From the NCBI RefSeq assembly GCF_022662475.1, contig NZ_JAKNQQ010000001.1:186001-250000 (forward strand): a DNA stretch of 64,000 bases, written 5' to 3'. Every line of letters begins with the position of its first letter. Positions within the stretch are counted from its first letter, which is position 1. This document shows positions 17,986-25,751 of this stretch, in pieces. The position numbers and the translations under genes were made by a program. This DNA comes from Sphingomonas sp. TREG-RG-20F-R18-01 (GTDB taxonomy: Bacteria > Pseudomonadota > Alphaproteobacteria > Sphingomonadales > Sphingomonadaceae). The notes below the pieces were generated by a model, which was not told the origin of the DNA, searched no databases, and saw only the letters and a list, made by a program, of their open reading frames with translations.

Positions 17986-20880
17986 TTACGCCAGGTGCAG
18001 CGTGTCGAACATGCTGATGCTGTGCAGATGCTCGAAGACGAAGCCCTCGGCCGTCGCGGGGTCGCTAGCCAGAGCTTCGGGTGCGCTGGTCGCCACCTTC
18101 GCCGCAGCCGCGTCAGCGGTCGCCCAGCCGAACGTCTGGGCCGGATCGGTCGTCACCGGCGCTGCGCTGAAGTCGAAGCTGTCGGCATGCATGCCACTGT
18201 CGACCTGCGCCGAGGACACCGTGGCCCGGGCAAGGACCGTGCTGAAATCGAACACCGCAAGCTGTGGATCATGGTCGGTCGGGCGATCGTCGCCAAACTG
18301 CGAGTTGATATGGACGGCATCGTATTGCGCGTTGGCGAGCAGCGATTTGCTGACCAGGATATGGTCGATCTGCTGGGCATTGCCTTCGAATAGATAGCTG
18401 TACCGCTCCTCTGGCGACAGCAGCGTGTTGAGGTCGGTAAACTGCCCGCCCTTGGCCGGGTCAGTCAGCTGCGTCTGCGCATTTTCCCACGAGAACCCGT
18501 TCCAGTCGCCCAGGATCGCGATATTTAGGTTGGGGTTGTCGGCCAGATGCGCGTTGACATAGTCTTTCACCCCGGCTGCTTGCGCGGTGCGGGCGGCATC
18601 CCCCGCGTCGGCGGGTGGCTGAGTCGCGCCCCACAAGGGATCGCTGCCGCCGCGCGACGTCAGGTGGACGTCGATCGCGGTGACCGTCTGGCCGTGGAAC
18701 AGGAAGTCGGCGACCAGCGGCTTGCGCGTATTGTTGTAGGCGGCTCCGTCGATCAGCGCCGCACTGCCCTCGACATAGGTGACCCGGTCGAGATTGTAGA
18801 GATAGCCGCTGCGAATGTTGCCATTCGGCTCGCCACCGGTGGAATTGGCAGTCGTCGGTGCGATCTCGACATAGGCGTAATGGCCGCCGTTGATCGCTCC
18901 GATCGCGTCGATCAGGCCTTGCGCGGTCTTGACGCCCGACAGATCCTTGCCGGTGCCCGCGCCATCGGCGTCCTGGATCTCCTGCAGCGCGATGATGTCG
19001 GGCGCGCGCAGGTTATAGACGACGTTGGCCGCCAGCACGTCGAACTTGCCATCCGATGAATCGAGGTTCTCGACGTTGTACGTCGCCATCGAAAGATGCG
19101 TGGCGTCGCCGGTCAGGGTCGTCACTTCCTTGGCAAGCGTGACGTCCTTGGTGACGGTCACGGCCTCGGTCACCAGCACTTCATACTTGGCCGCGGCATA
19201 GTTCACGATGCCGGTCACGCTGCTCAGTTGATCCCCGATCGAATAGCCAGCCTTGAAACCGGCAAAGATCCCGCTGTCGCCCTGGATCTGGATCTTCTCC
19301 GGGTTGAAGTCGCCATTCGCGATGGTGATCCCGCCACGATCGTTGACCCCGGTCGCGCCGACGCCGTGGGAAGCGACGATGTCGGTCTCGGCATATTGGT
19401 CGTTGGTCGTATTCGATACGACCAGCGGCTTGTCGATCGTGACCCGCATCCCTTCGAGCGATTCCCAGAAATCGATTCCGTCGGTGGTGGGGTCATAGCT
19501 TTTCAAGTTGTCGTCATCGATCACCGTGCTCGGCGGGGTCAGCCCGCCCTGCCCGATCAGGACGGCGTCCGGCAGCTGGTTGTCCCAGCTTTCCAGCGTG
19601 ACGACCGGCGCGGTGATTTCGGTAACGGTCAAGCCGCCGGTCCCCGCGCGATATTCGGTCACGACGCCCTGGACCGACACCGCATCGCCGACGAAGAATT
19701 CAGGAGCGGTTCCCGTGAAAATGAACACGGCGTCCGATGTCCGGCTATTCCCGTCGCCCAGGTCCTGGATGTAGAACCCGTTGCTATCGACGGCCGTGAC
19801 GACGCCCTCGGTCAGCACGGTCTGGCCGACGAACCCCGACGTATGCCCCTCGCCCTGGATCTGCCCGATCTTGAGCGGCAGGATATCGTCGTTGAGGATC
19901 GTGCCGGTTGCGGTTGCGCGATCGATCGTGGCCCCATTGGTCGGATTGGACAGCGTGATGCTGAACGTCTCATTGGGTTCGGGGGCGCGGTCGCCGAGCA
20001 CGGGCAAGGAGATCTTCGCGGTTGCCTGCCCGTCGGCGAAGTGCACCGTGCCGGTCAGCGCGACTGCGCCGAAATCGCTGGCGCTCGCGCCGCCGTTCCC
20101 GCCGGGCAGCAGGACCGAATAGGTCGCATCGACCGCGCCATTCGCACCGCCGATCCGCGACACTGTAAAGTCGATCATATGGCTGCCGGCATCGCCTTCG
20201 ATCGTGCTGGCGTCGCCGATGCTGAGAACGCCCGGCACGTTGCCCGTGCCGGCGCTGCTCGTGACCTTGATGTCGTCGATCCCGACCCATTCGTCGTTGC
20301 CGATCGCATTGGTCGTCATCACCCGGACCTGCAGCGTCGCTGCATTGTTCGCATCGCTCGGCAAGGTGACCGAAACCGGGATATCGGCGCCAAAGGCGTT
20401 TGGACCCGACGTGGCATCGGCGACATAGCCGCCGGGGACGTTGACCCACGCGCCGGTATCGCCGAGCCGATATTGCACCGCAACCTGCTGCACCGCGTTG
20501 TCCGGCCCATTTTCGAGATCGCGCAGCGTGAACGACAGCGTCACGCCCTGGCGACCGGTCGCGTCGAGGTACATCGCGAGATAGGGCGCCGCCGCCGTCC
20601 CCGATCCCGAAAGCGCGATCGTCGGGTTGGCGATCTGGAATTCGGTTACGCCACCGGTGGTAAAGGTGTTGGGATTTGTCTGGTTGGCGTTGACGTCAAT
20701 GACGGGGCTGGTCCCGGTCAGCGTGCGCGGATCGATGCCCGTACCAGACGTGAGCCCGTCGCCGCGATACCCCATGATCGACGGCACCCCCGACCAATCG
20801 TCATTGGTCGTGATCAGGCCGATGTTCGACCAATCCTGGTACAGATCGCCGCCGCCCAGGTTCCAATAGGTTGTCGTCAA
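17986..20880 (-). CDS. ExeM/NucH-type extracellular endonuclease, type I secretion substrate
   Basis: Secreted multidomain nuclease of 964 residues. It begins with a jelly-roll or lectin-like region (about 1-210). A Calx-beta-type domain follows (about 217-333, ending GTILNDD), then OB-fold-like segments typical of ExeM/NucH proteins (about 335-590). An endonuclease/exonuclease/phosphatase domain spans about 597-880. Catalytic residues are visible: N602 (TYNVENL), E634 (ALQEI), H739 (DVHLTS), D792/N794 (GDWNGF), D839-H840 (QIDHILV) and D869-H870 (PTDHDP). There is no Sec signal peptide and no RTX repeat. The C-terminus ends in hydrophobic residues after an aspartate (FDTLHLA), as in type I secretion signals. 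The exporter genes directly downstream support this. It likely degrades extracellular DNA for nutrients or matrix turnover. Confidence 0.88.
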   Translation of the reverse strand: MTTTYWNLGGGDLYQDWSNIGLITTNDDWSGVPSIMGYRGDGLTSGTGIDPRTLTGTSPVIDVNANQTNPNTFTTGGVTEFQIANPTIALSGSGTAAAPYLAMYLDATGRQGVTLSFTLRDLENGPDNAVQQVAVQYRLGDTGAWVNVPGGYVADATSGPNAFGADIPVSVTLPSDANNAATLQVRVMTTNAIGNDEWVGIDDIKVTSSAGTGNVPGVLSIGDASTIEGDAGSHMIDFTVSRIGGANGAVDATYSVLLPGGNGGASASDFGAVALTGTVHFADGQATAKISLPVLGDRAPEPNETFSITLSNPTNGATIDRATATGTILNDDILPLKIGQIQGEGHTSGFVGQTVLTEGVVTAVDSNGFYIQDLGDGNSRTSDAVFIFTGTAPEFFVGDAVSVQGVVTEYRAGTGGLTVTEITAPVVTLESWDNQLPDAVLIGQGGLTPPSTVIDDDNLKSYDPTTDGIDFWESLEGMRVTIDKPLVVSNTTNDQYAETDIVASHGVGATGVNDRGGITIANGDFNPEKIQIQGDSGIFAGFKAGYSIGDQLSSVTGIVNYAAAKYEVLVTEAVTVTKDVTLAKEVTTLTGDATHLSMATYNVENLDSSDGKFDVLAANVVYNLRAPDIIALQEIQDADGAGTGKDLSGVKTAQGLIDAIGAINGGHYAYVEIAPTTANSTGGEPNGNIRSGYLYNLDRVTYVEGSAALIDGAAYNNTRKPLVADFLFHGQTVTAIDVHLTSRGGSDPLWGATQPPADAGDAARTAQAAGVKDYVNAHLADNPNLNIAILGDWNGFSWENAQTQLTDPAKGGQFTDLNTLLSPEERYSYLFEGNAQQIDHILVSKSLLANAQYDAVHINSQFGDDRPTDHDPQLAVFDFSTVLARATVSSAQVDSGMHADSFDFSAAPVTTDPAQTFGWATADAAAAKVATSAPEALASDPATAEGFVFEHLHSISMFDTLHLA

Positions 20881-21235
20881 CGCCTTACTCCCCTAGCCAC
20901 CATCCCCGCCCGATCCGGCCAAACCATTCGGCGTTTCGAGCGGCGATCACTCGCTGCGCAGCGGCCGCTACCCGTGCCATGTGACAGCACTGTGAAAATT
21001 GCTTCATAAAGGAAATTTTAACCGCTAGCTGTCGCGCCGCGTCGGCTGCGGCCGCCTCGCACCGGCAAATTCCCCTTATTGCCTGGGTTTATGGTGCGTC
21101 TCTCGACAAGGTTCAGGGCGCTAAAGCGATCCGGCATCGACACTGCTGCTTGGTCAATGTCGCAGGATTGCAACAATGCGCCGATAATGGCGCCGCAATC
21201 GCGTCGTTATGTGTAGTGTTACAGGGGTGTATGTC
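20881..21235. other. Divergent intergenic region, nuclease and PEP-CTERM genes
   Basis: This 355-base region between divergent genes must hold both promoters. I see an AT-rich patch at 20994-21022, in strong contrast to its surroundings, with AAAATT (20995-21000) and AATTTT (21014-21019) as an inverted pair. It also holds a TAAA-N7-TTAAC sequence (21007-21022), one base off the CtrA consensus, and a bulged dyad at 21166-21200. No further gene is evident. Confidence 0.5.
21166..21200 (+). promoter_or_regulatory. Dyad or hairpin upstream of the PEP-CTERM gene
   Basis: GATTGC (21166-21171) pairs with GCAATC (21195-21200), and inside it GCGCC (21178-21182) pairs with GGCGC (21189-21193) around GATAAT. 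It lies 36 bases before the ATG, so it could be a regulator site or a 5'-UTR hairpin. Confidence 0.35.
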
Positions 21236-21892
21236 ATGAAGTGTGTGTCTGTTGTTCTGTCGGCCTGCGTCCTTGCGTTCGGCGCCACTGCCGCCTCTGC
21301 TACCACGACGGTGAGCATCGTTTCGGGCAATCGTGGCGTCACTGTCCTAGGCGGCGGCCCCGTTGCCCAGACGTTCGTCGCGACCGATTCGCTGCTGACC
21401 AATTTCGGCTTCCAGTTCGCTACAACAAGCGCTTCGCAAACCACCGCGAACGTGACCTTTTCCCTCCTTGCGGGGAACGGCCTCGGCGGCACCGCGCTGA
21501 CCAGCAGCACGGCAAACCTCGCTGGCCTCCAGTTCCGCACGGGGACGATGTTCTACGACGTCTTCAACGGCAGCGTCGCGCTGACGGCGGGACAGACCTA
21601 TACCGCGCTGCTGACCACGACCTCGGCGAACCTCGCCCTGATGTTCGGTCCTGCGCTGGCGCAAACGAGCAACCTCGATGCCTATGCAGGCGGCAGCCTG
21701 ATCCAGAAGAATACCAACGATACGTCGTGCAACACGGGCGTGTGCGACGCCAATTTCCGCTTCACGACGACCGCCGCGCCGGTTGCGGCGGTGCCGGAGA
21801 CGGCGACCTGGATGATGCTGCTGGCCGGTTTCGGCATGGTCGGCGCGGGTCTGCGCTACCGCCGTCGTACCATGGCCGTCCGCTTCGCCTGA
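21236..21892 (+). CDS. PEP-CTERM sorting domain protein
   Basis: Secreted surface protein of 218 residues with a cleavable signal peptide (about 1-22, ending ASA before TTTV). A Ser/Thr/Ala-rich beta-strand-type body has one cysteine pair (SCNTGVC). The C-terminal sorting signal is VPETATWMMLLAGFGMVGAGLRYRRR, interrupted here only by my spacing: PEP-box variant PET, then a membrane helix, then arginines. Such proteins are cut and anchored or released by an exosortase, which is not encoded in this window. The ATG at 21236 follows AGGGG at good spacing; an earlier in-frame start at 21209 would place charged residues before the signal peptide. The body matches no family I recognise. Confidence 0.85.
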   Translation: MKCVSVVLSACVLAFGATAASATTTVSIVSGNRGVTVLGGGPVAQTFVATDSLLTNFGFQFATTSASQTTANVTFSLLAGNGLGGTALTSSTANLAGLQFRTGTMFYDVFNGSVALTAGQTYTALLTTTSANLALMFGPALAQTSNLDAYAGGSLIQKNTNDTSCNTGVCDANFRFTTTAAPVAAVPETATWMMLLAGFGMVGAGLRYRRRTMAVRFA

Positions 21893-21905
21893 CCGCACCA
21901 GCGAA

Positions 21906-21937
21906 GACGGATGGCGGTCAATTGCCCGCTATCCGTC
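21906..21937 (+). terminator. Hairpin after the PEP-CTERM gene
   Basis: GACGGATGGCGG (21906-21917) pairs with CCGCTATCCGTC (21926-21937), twelve pairs with one G-U, starting 13 bases after the stop codon. No T-run follows, so termination is possible but not certain. Confidence 0.45.
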
Positions 21938-22173
21938 GGACTGGCCGGCCCGGTGGGGACAGAGCTCCAAGAGCGAGACATCCCGATAACGCTCGCCACA
22001 ACCAGTGCGCTGGCTGCGTTGCAGGGTGCGCGGTACGCATCCGTTTACGCCCAGACGATCGAGGGCACGGCTCCGCCGTGGCGCACCGCTGGACATGATC
22101 GACATTGCGTTGGGCCAGCCGCCCGCCCCGCTGGCGAAGCGGCTGGCCGGACGCCGACCGGAAGCGCGGCTAG

Positions 22174-23376
22174 TTACAGGACCCAGTCCGCCTCCAGCCA
22201 CATCTTGTCCGTATCGGTCGCAAACGCCTCGGCGCGGTAGCGCGCATAGCGCGCCGACAGTGCGGTGTGGCCGCGCTTGATGCTCGCGAGCACGTCCCAT
22301 TCATCGCCGTAATGCTGATCGAGCCGATCGCTGCGGAAGCGGTGGTAGGTCGTCGACAGCCCGATCGCATCGAGCGGCCCCACCTTCTTCCAGCCCAGCG
22401 CGCCGGTGGCGTAAAGATCGCGGATGCCGTTGGCGGGCGTCGTCGTGAACTTGTCGGCCCATCCCTGGAATTTGAACAGGCTCGCCAGCGGCGTCTGCAC
22501 GCTGGTCAGTGCCCGGCCGTCGTCCGCGCCGAGGACTTCCTGGCCAACCGTAGCCGTCACAGGACCGGCCGTCCCGCTGCCCTCGAGCAACCAATAGCTG
22601 GCAGCGTAATGGTTGGGATTACGGTGCCAGTCGCTCTGGCGCGCATAGCTGGCGGCATAGGCGATGCCGATGCCATGGCCGAGCTGCCGCGTATCGACGA
22701 GCCTGACACCGTACGTCTGGCTTTCCAGCTGGAAACCCTGCACCGCCGCATCGTCCTGGTCGACCAGATAGGCGAACCCGGTCAGGGTGCCGATCGGGCT
22801 GTGCAAGCCGGCCAGCGCAAACACGTTGTTCCCGCCGATCGACTGCGGCCGCGCGCCGGACCCGTTGATTCCGTTGATCGACCGGTCCGACCACGCATAG
22901 GTGACATCCGCAAAGATCCGCTTGGGATCGCCCCATTGGAACCGCGCGGCATCGTACGTCTGCTGATTCTGCCGGAAGCTGGACGAACCGACGAACCGCT
23001 GGTCCGCGAGTTCCACGACCTGTCGACCGGCCGTGACCGTGACCCCGTGCGCTGCATAGCGCAGCTGCGCGCGGTTGAGTTCGATATTCTGCGGATCGGC
23101 GACCAGCGGGAAGCCGGTTCGGCCGTTTGTGCCATTATTGTAGCGCTCGACGATCGCCAGGGTCGCCTCGCTCTCGACCAGTGCCTGGAACGGGCCCGAC
23201 TCGGCTGCAAGGCCGGCGCGGACCCGGGCCGTCAGGGCCTCGGCATCGCGCGGAATGTCGGCTTGATCGACGTCCTCGAAGCGCAGCCGGGCATCGATCA
23301 GCGGCTTCAACTGGATGTCCTGTGCGGAAGCGGCGCTGCTCAACAGCGCCACCGCGGCAAGCGGCCACTTCTTCAT
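22174..23376 (-). CDS. Alginate-export-family outer membrane porin
   Basis: Outer membrane beta-barrel of 400 residues. It has a signal peptide (about 1-19, MKKWPLAAVALLSSAASA then QDIQ) and alternating-residue strands throughout. Family-like segments are LIDARLRFEDVDQ, LTARVRAGL, NIELNRAQLRYA and VTAGRQVVELADQRFVGSSSFRQNQQTYD. The barrel closes with a terminal hydrophobic residue (LEADWVL). The ATG at 23376 starts directly at the Lys-Lys of the signal peptide; an in-frame GTG two codons earlier is the alternative. Members of this group pass anionic or sugar-like solutes, but this gene stands alone without alginate genes, so the substrate is unknown and 'alginate export' is only a family label. 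Confidence 0.83.
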   Translation of the reverse strand: MKKWPLAAVALLSSAASAQDIQLKPLIDARLRFEDVDQADIPRDAEALTARVRAGLAAESGPFQALVESEATLAIVERYNNGTNGRTGFPLVADPQNIELNRAQLRYAAHGVTVTAGRQVVELADQRFVGSSSFRQNQQTYDAARFQWGDPKRIFADVTYAWSDRSINGINGSGARPQSIGGNNVFALAGLHSPIGTLTGFAYLVDQDDAAVQGFQLESQTYGVRLVDTRQLGHGIGIAYAASYARQSDWHRNPNHYAASYWLLEGSGTAGPVTATVGQEVLGADDGRALTSVQTPLASLFKFQGWADKFTTTPANGIRDLYATGALGWKKVGPLDAIGLSTTYHRFRSDRLDQHYGDEWDVLASIKRGHTALSARYARYRAEAFATDTDKMWLEADWVL

Positions 23377-23447
23377 CGTCACGTCTTTCTGAAAACGGGT
23401 GTAGAAACGGGCGCCGCTGCTGTCGGTCGCCCGTCCGGGAGGATGGT

Positions 23448-24818
23448 TCAGGCCACCCTTGCGAGCGTCCCGTCGAGCGCGACGAGTTCGCCGCTCTGCC
23501 GCCCCTTACGGCCATAAAACAGTTCAAACAACGGGGTAGCCATCACTGTTGTGACGATTGCCATCAGCACCAGCATCGCGAACAACGTCGGACCGATGAT
23601 GCCTTTCTGCAAACCGATGTTGATGATGATCAGCTCCATCAGGCCGCGCGAGTTCATCAGCGCGCCGATCCCCAGGGCCGTGCGGTTGTCCTCACCCGAC
23701 AGCCGCGCCGCGAGATAGCAGGCGCCGCCCTTGGCGAGGATCGAAACCACCAGGATACCGAGCGCGATCAGCAGCAACGGGATCGAGTTCACCATGTCCA
23801 TCCGCGTGTTGAGGCCCGAATAGGTGAAGAACATCGGCAGCAGCAGCACGACCGCTAGGGGTTCGACCTTGCGCTTGATCTCGATCGTCAAAAGGCCACG
23901 CGGCATCACGGCGCCAATGATGAATCCGCCGAAGATCGCATGGATGCCGACCAGGTCCATCAGGAACGCCGAGAGGCAGAACGCGGCGAGGATCACGGCA
24001 AGGACGGCATAATTCATCTCGCCCTCGCGTTCGACGATTCGGGCGAGCGGTGCGAACAGGCGCGGACCTGCGACCACCACTATCAACGCCCACAACAGCC
24101 CCCCGCCGATTGCCAGGATCGCCACGCCGGGCCCGCCGCCGAACGTCGCGAGGACGATCGCCAGGACACACCACGAACACGCGTCGTCGAACGCCCCGGC
24201 CGTCAGCGACAGCGTGCCGAGCGCGCTGTCCGCCAATCCACGCTCGTTGATGATGCGGGCGAGCATCGGAAAGGCGGTCAGCGCGATACACGCACCAAGG
24301 AACAGCGTGGCATTCGCCTGGCTGACGTGCGGCGCGAACAGGCCGGGCACCGTCAGAAGCGCGGGCGTTATCAAAACCGCCGCGCCGAAGGGCGCTGCAA
24401 TCCCCGCGAACGATACCATCGATGCGCTTCGCGCCTTGGCCCGAAAATGGTCAAGGCGCAGCGTGGTGCCCACCAGGAACATGTAGAGCCCGACGCCGAG
24501 CTGCGCGCCGGCATACAGGACGTTCTTGGTTTCCTTCGGGAAGATCATGGTCTGCAGGTCCGGAAACGCCAGACCGAGCAACGACGGACCAAGCACCACG
24601 CCGGCGATCATCTCGCCGACGACCTGGGGTTGGCCCAGCAGCTTCTTGCCGAGCCATCCGACGCAGCGGCACGCCAGCAGGATGATCGCGAGTTGCAGGA
24701 AGAAATGGATGCTGAAGTCACCCGCCGTGTAGCTCGCCGGCGTAGCGACGGCCGCGGGTCCGTGCGGCGACAGCACGCCGCTGACCGTCTTGCCCAAACT
24801 TTCGATCCAGCCTTGCAT
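23448..24818 (-). CDS. Cation:proton antiporter, CPA2 family
   Basis: Inner-membrane Na+/K+:H+ exchanger of 456 residues with about 12-13 helices. Family features are GKKLLGQPQVVGEMIAGVVLGPSLLG in the first third, the paired aspartate region (TAGAFDDACSW) on the ion path, and GIHAIFGGFIIGAVMPRG. The C-terminal TrkA-type regulatory domain is absent. The start at 24818 is the ATG before MQGWIESLGK, with a G-run close upstream; an in-frame extension of 46 residues is basic and unlike the family. It probably contributes to pH or cation homeostasis. It is separated from the neighbouring porin gene by 71 bases and may be co-transcribed with it. Confidence 0.88.
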   Translation of the reverse strand: MQGWIESLGKTVSGVLSPHGPAAVATPASYTAGDFSIHFFLQLAIILLACRCVGWLGKKLLGQPQVVGEMIAGVVLGPSLLGLAFPDLQTMIFPKETKNVLYAGAQLGVGLYMFLVGTTLRLDHFRAKARSASMVSFAGIAAPFGAAVLITPALLTVPGLFAPHVSQANATLFLGACIALTAFPMLARIINERGLADSALGTLSLTAGAFDDACSWCVLAIVLATFGGGPGVAILAIGGGLLWALIVVVAGPRLFAPLARIVEREGEMNYAVLAVILAAFCLSAFLMDLVGIHAIFGGFIIGAVMPRGLLTIEIKRKVEPLAVVLLLPMFFTYSGLNTRMDMVNSIPLLLIALGILVVSILAKGGACYLAARLSGEDNRTALGIGALMNSRGLMELIIINIGLQKGIIGPTLFAMLVLMAIVTTVMATPLFELFYGRKGRQSGELVALDGTLARVA

Positions 24819-24959
24819 ACAACCCCCGCCCCGACATGCCGACCGCATGCTCTCGAGCGTCGCATGAAGATCATCGCCTGCGGGACCTGCAAGCCGTTTG
24901 TTGACCAGCCCGGCATTATTCCGGAGCGCTCGCCGAAAGCGTTGCACGGTCGCCACATT

Positions 24960-24975
24960 GTAGTAACGTACCTAC
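24960..24975. promoter_or_regulatory. Candidate operator of the toxin-antitoxin module
   Basis: The 16-base dyad GTAGTAACGTACCTAC reads GTAG-nn-ACGT-nn-CTAC in both directions (12 of 16 bases symmetric). It lies 33 bases before the antitoxin ATG, in the region shared with the divergent antiporter gene. Phd/YefM antitoxins usually repress their own promoter through such palindromes, so this is the likeliest site; no regulator binding is shown. Confidence 0.45.
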
Positions 24976-25007
24976 ATCGGAACACTCGTTTGACGGCGCA
25001 CCAGTCG

Positions 25008-25253
25008 ATGAAAATCCTTAGTAGCCGCCTGTTCAACCAGGATGTCAGCCAGGCAAAACGGATGGCGCGACTCGAGCCGGTCTTCGTCACCGACCGCGGA
25101 AAACCGACGCACGTCCTCATGGGCATCGAGGCGTTTCGTCAGCTGGCGGGCCAGACCGAAACGGTCATCGAGCTGCTCGCGATGGAGGATCCGGTGCTCG
25201 TGGAACCGGACTGGCGCGCCCTTGGCGGTCGAAGCGGGAAGCGATCCGACTGA
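25008..25253 (+). CDS. Phd/YefM-family antitoxin
   Basis: Antitoxin of 81 residues. The N-terminal half (about 1-50) has the Phd/YefM DNA-binding pattern SSRLFNQDVSQAKRMARLEPVFVTDRGKPTHVLMGIEAFRQL, here cited in shortened form by its ends SSRLFNQD and MGIEAFRQL. The C-terminal tail (MEDPVLVEPDW...) would wrap the toxin. Its stop codon overlaps the toxin start by one base (TGATG at 25251-25255), so the pair is strictly coupled with antitoxin first. Expected roles are neutralising the PIN toxin and repressing the shared promoter. The upstream intergenic region carries a dyad at 24960-24975. No strong ribosome site precedes the ATG. Confidence 0.88.
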   Translation: MKILSSRLFNQDVSQAKRMARLEPVFVTDRGKPTHVLMGIEAFRQLAGQTETVIELLAMEDPVLVEPDWRALGGRSGKRSD

Positions 25254-25750
25254 TGCATCTGCTCGATACCGCGGTGGTGTGGGAATTGCGGGGCGCAAAG
25301 GCGGGCCGTGGCGATCCCGCCCTGACACAATGGGCATTGGCACAGGCCCGGACGACTCTGTTGCTGTCGGCGATGACGCTGGCCGAACTCGGCGCGGGTG
25401 CCGCCCAGATCGAGCGCGCTGACAAAGTCGGCGCGGCGGCGATCCGGCGCTGGATCGTGGACCGCGTCCTCCCGGCGTTCGACGGGCGCATCCTGCCCGT
25501 CGACGCGCAGGTAGCGCGCCGCGCAACCGAGCTTGGCTATGCCGACATGCGCGACGGCCTGATCGCGGCGACCGCGCTCGAACACGGGCTCACCTTGGCA
25601 ACGCGGCATGAGGCGGCCTTTCGTGCGGGTCGCGTCAAGACCGTCAATCCCTGGGGCTATACCGCCGACCCCGCAGGCGACGACAGCGACTGGCGACAGG
25701 CGACGCGCGCCGGACCGCTGTGGCTCAAGAACCTGTTCGTGCGCGGATAG
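25253..25750 (+). CDS. PIN-domain toxin (VapC-like ribonuclease)
   Basis: Toxin of 165 residues with the PIN acidic residues in order: D5 (HLLDTAVVWEL), E45 (MTLAELGAG), D98/D101 (YADMRDGLIAATA). The usual fourth-acid segment is TRHEAAF instead of TRNxxDF, so E120 may take the place of the last aspartate. Such proteins are Mg-dependent RNases that cut tRNA, rRNA or mRNA when freed from the antitoxin. The stop lies two bases from the stop of the convergent halogenase gene. The last ~30 residues (ADPAGDDSDW...LKNLFVRG) extend beyond most VapC proteins. Activity of this copy is not provable from sequence. Confidence 0.88.
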   Translation: MHLLDTAVVWELRGAKAGRGDPALTQWALAQARTTLLLSAMTLAELGAGAAQIERADKVGAAAIRRWIVDRVLPAFDGRILPVDAQVARRATELGYADMRDGLIAATALEHGLTLATRHEAAFRAGRVKTVNPWGYTADPAGDDSDWRQATRAGPLWLKNLFVRG

Positions 25751-25751
25751 G

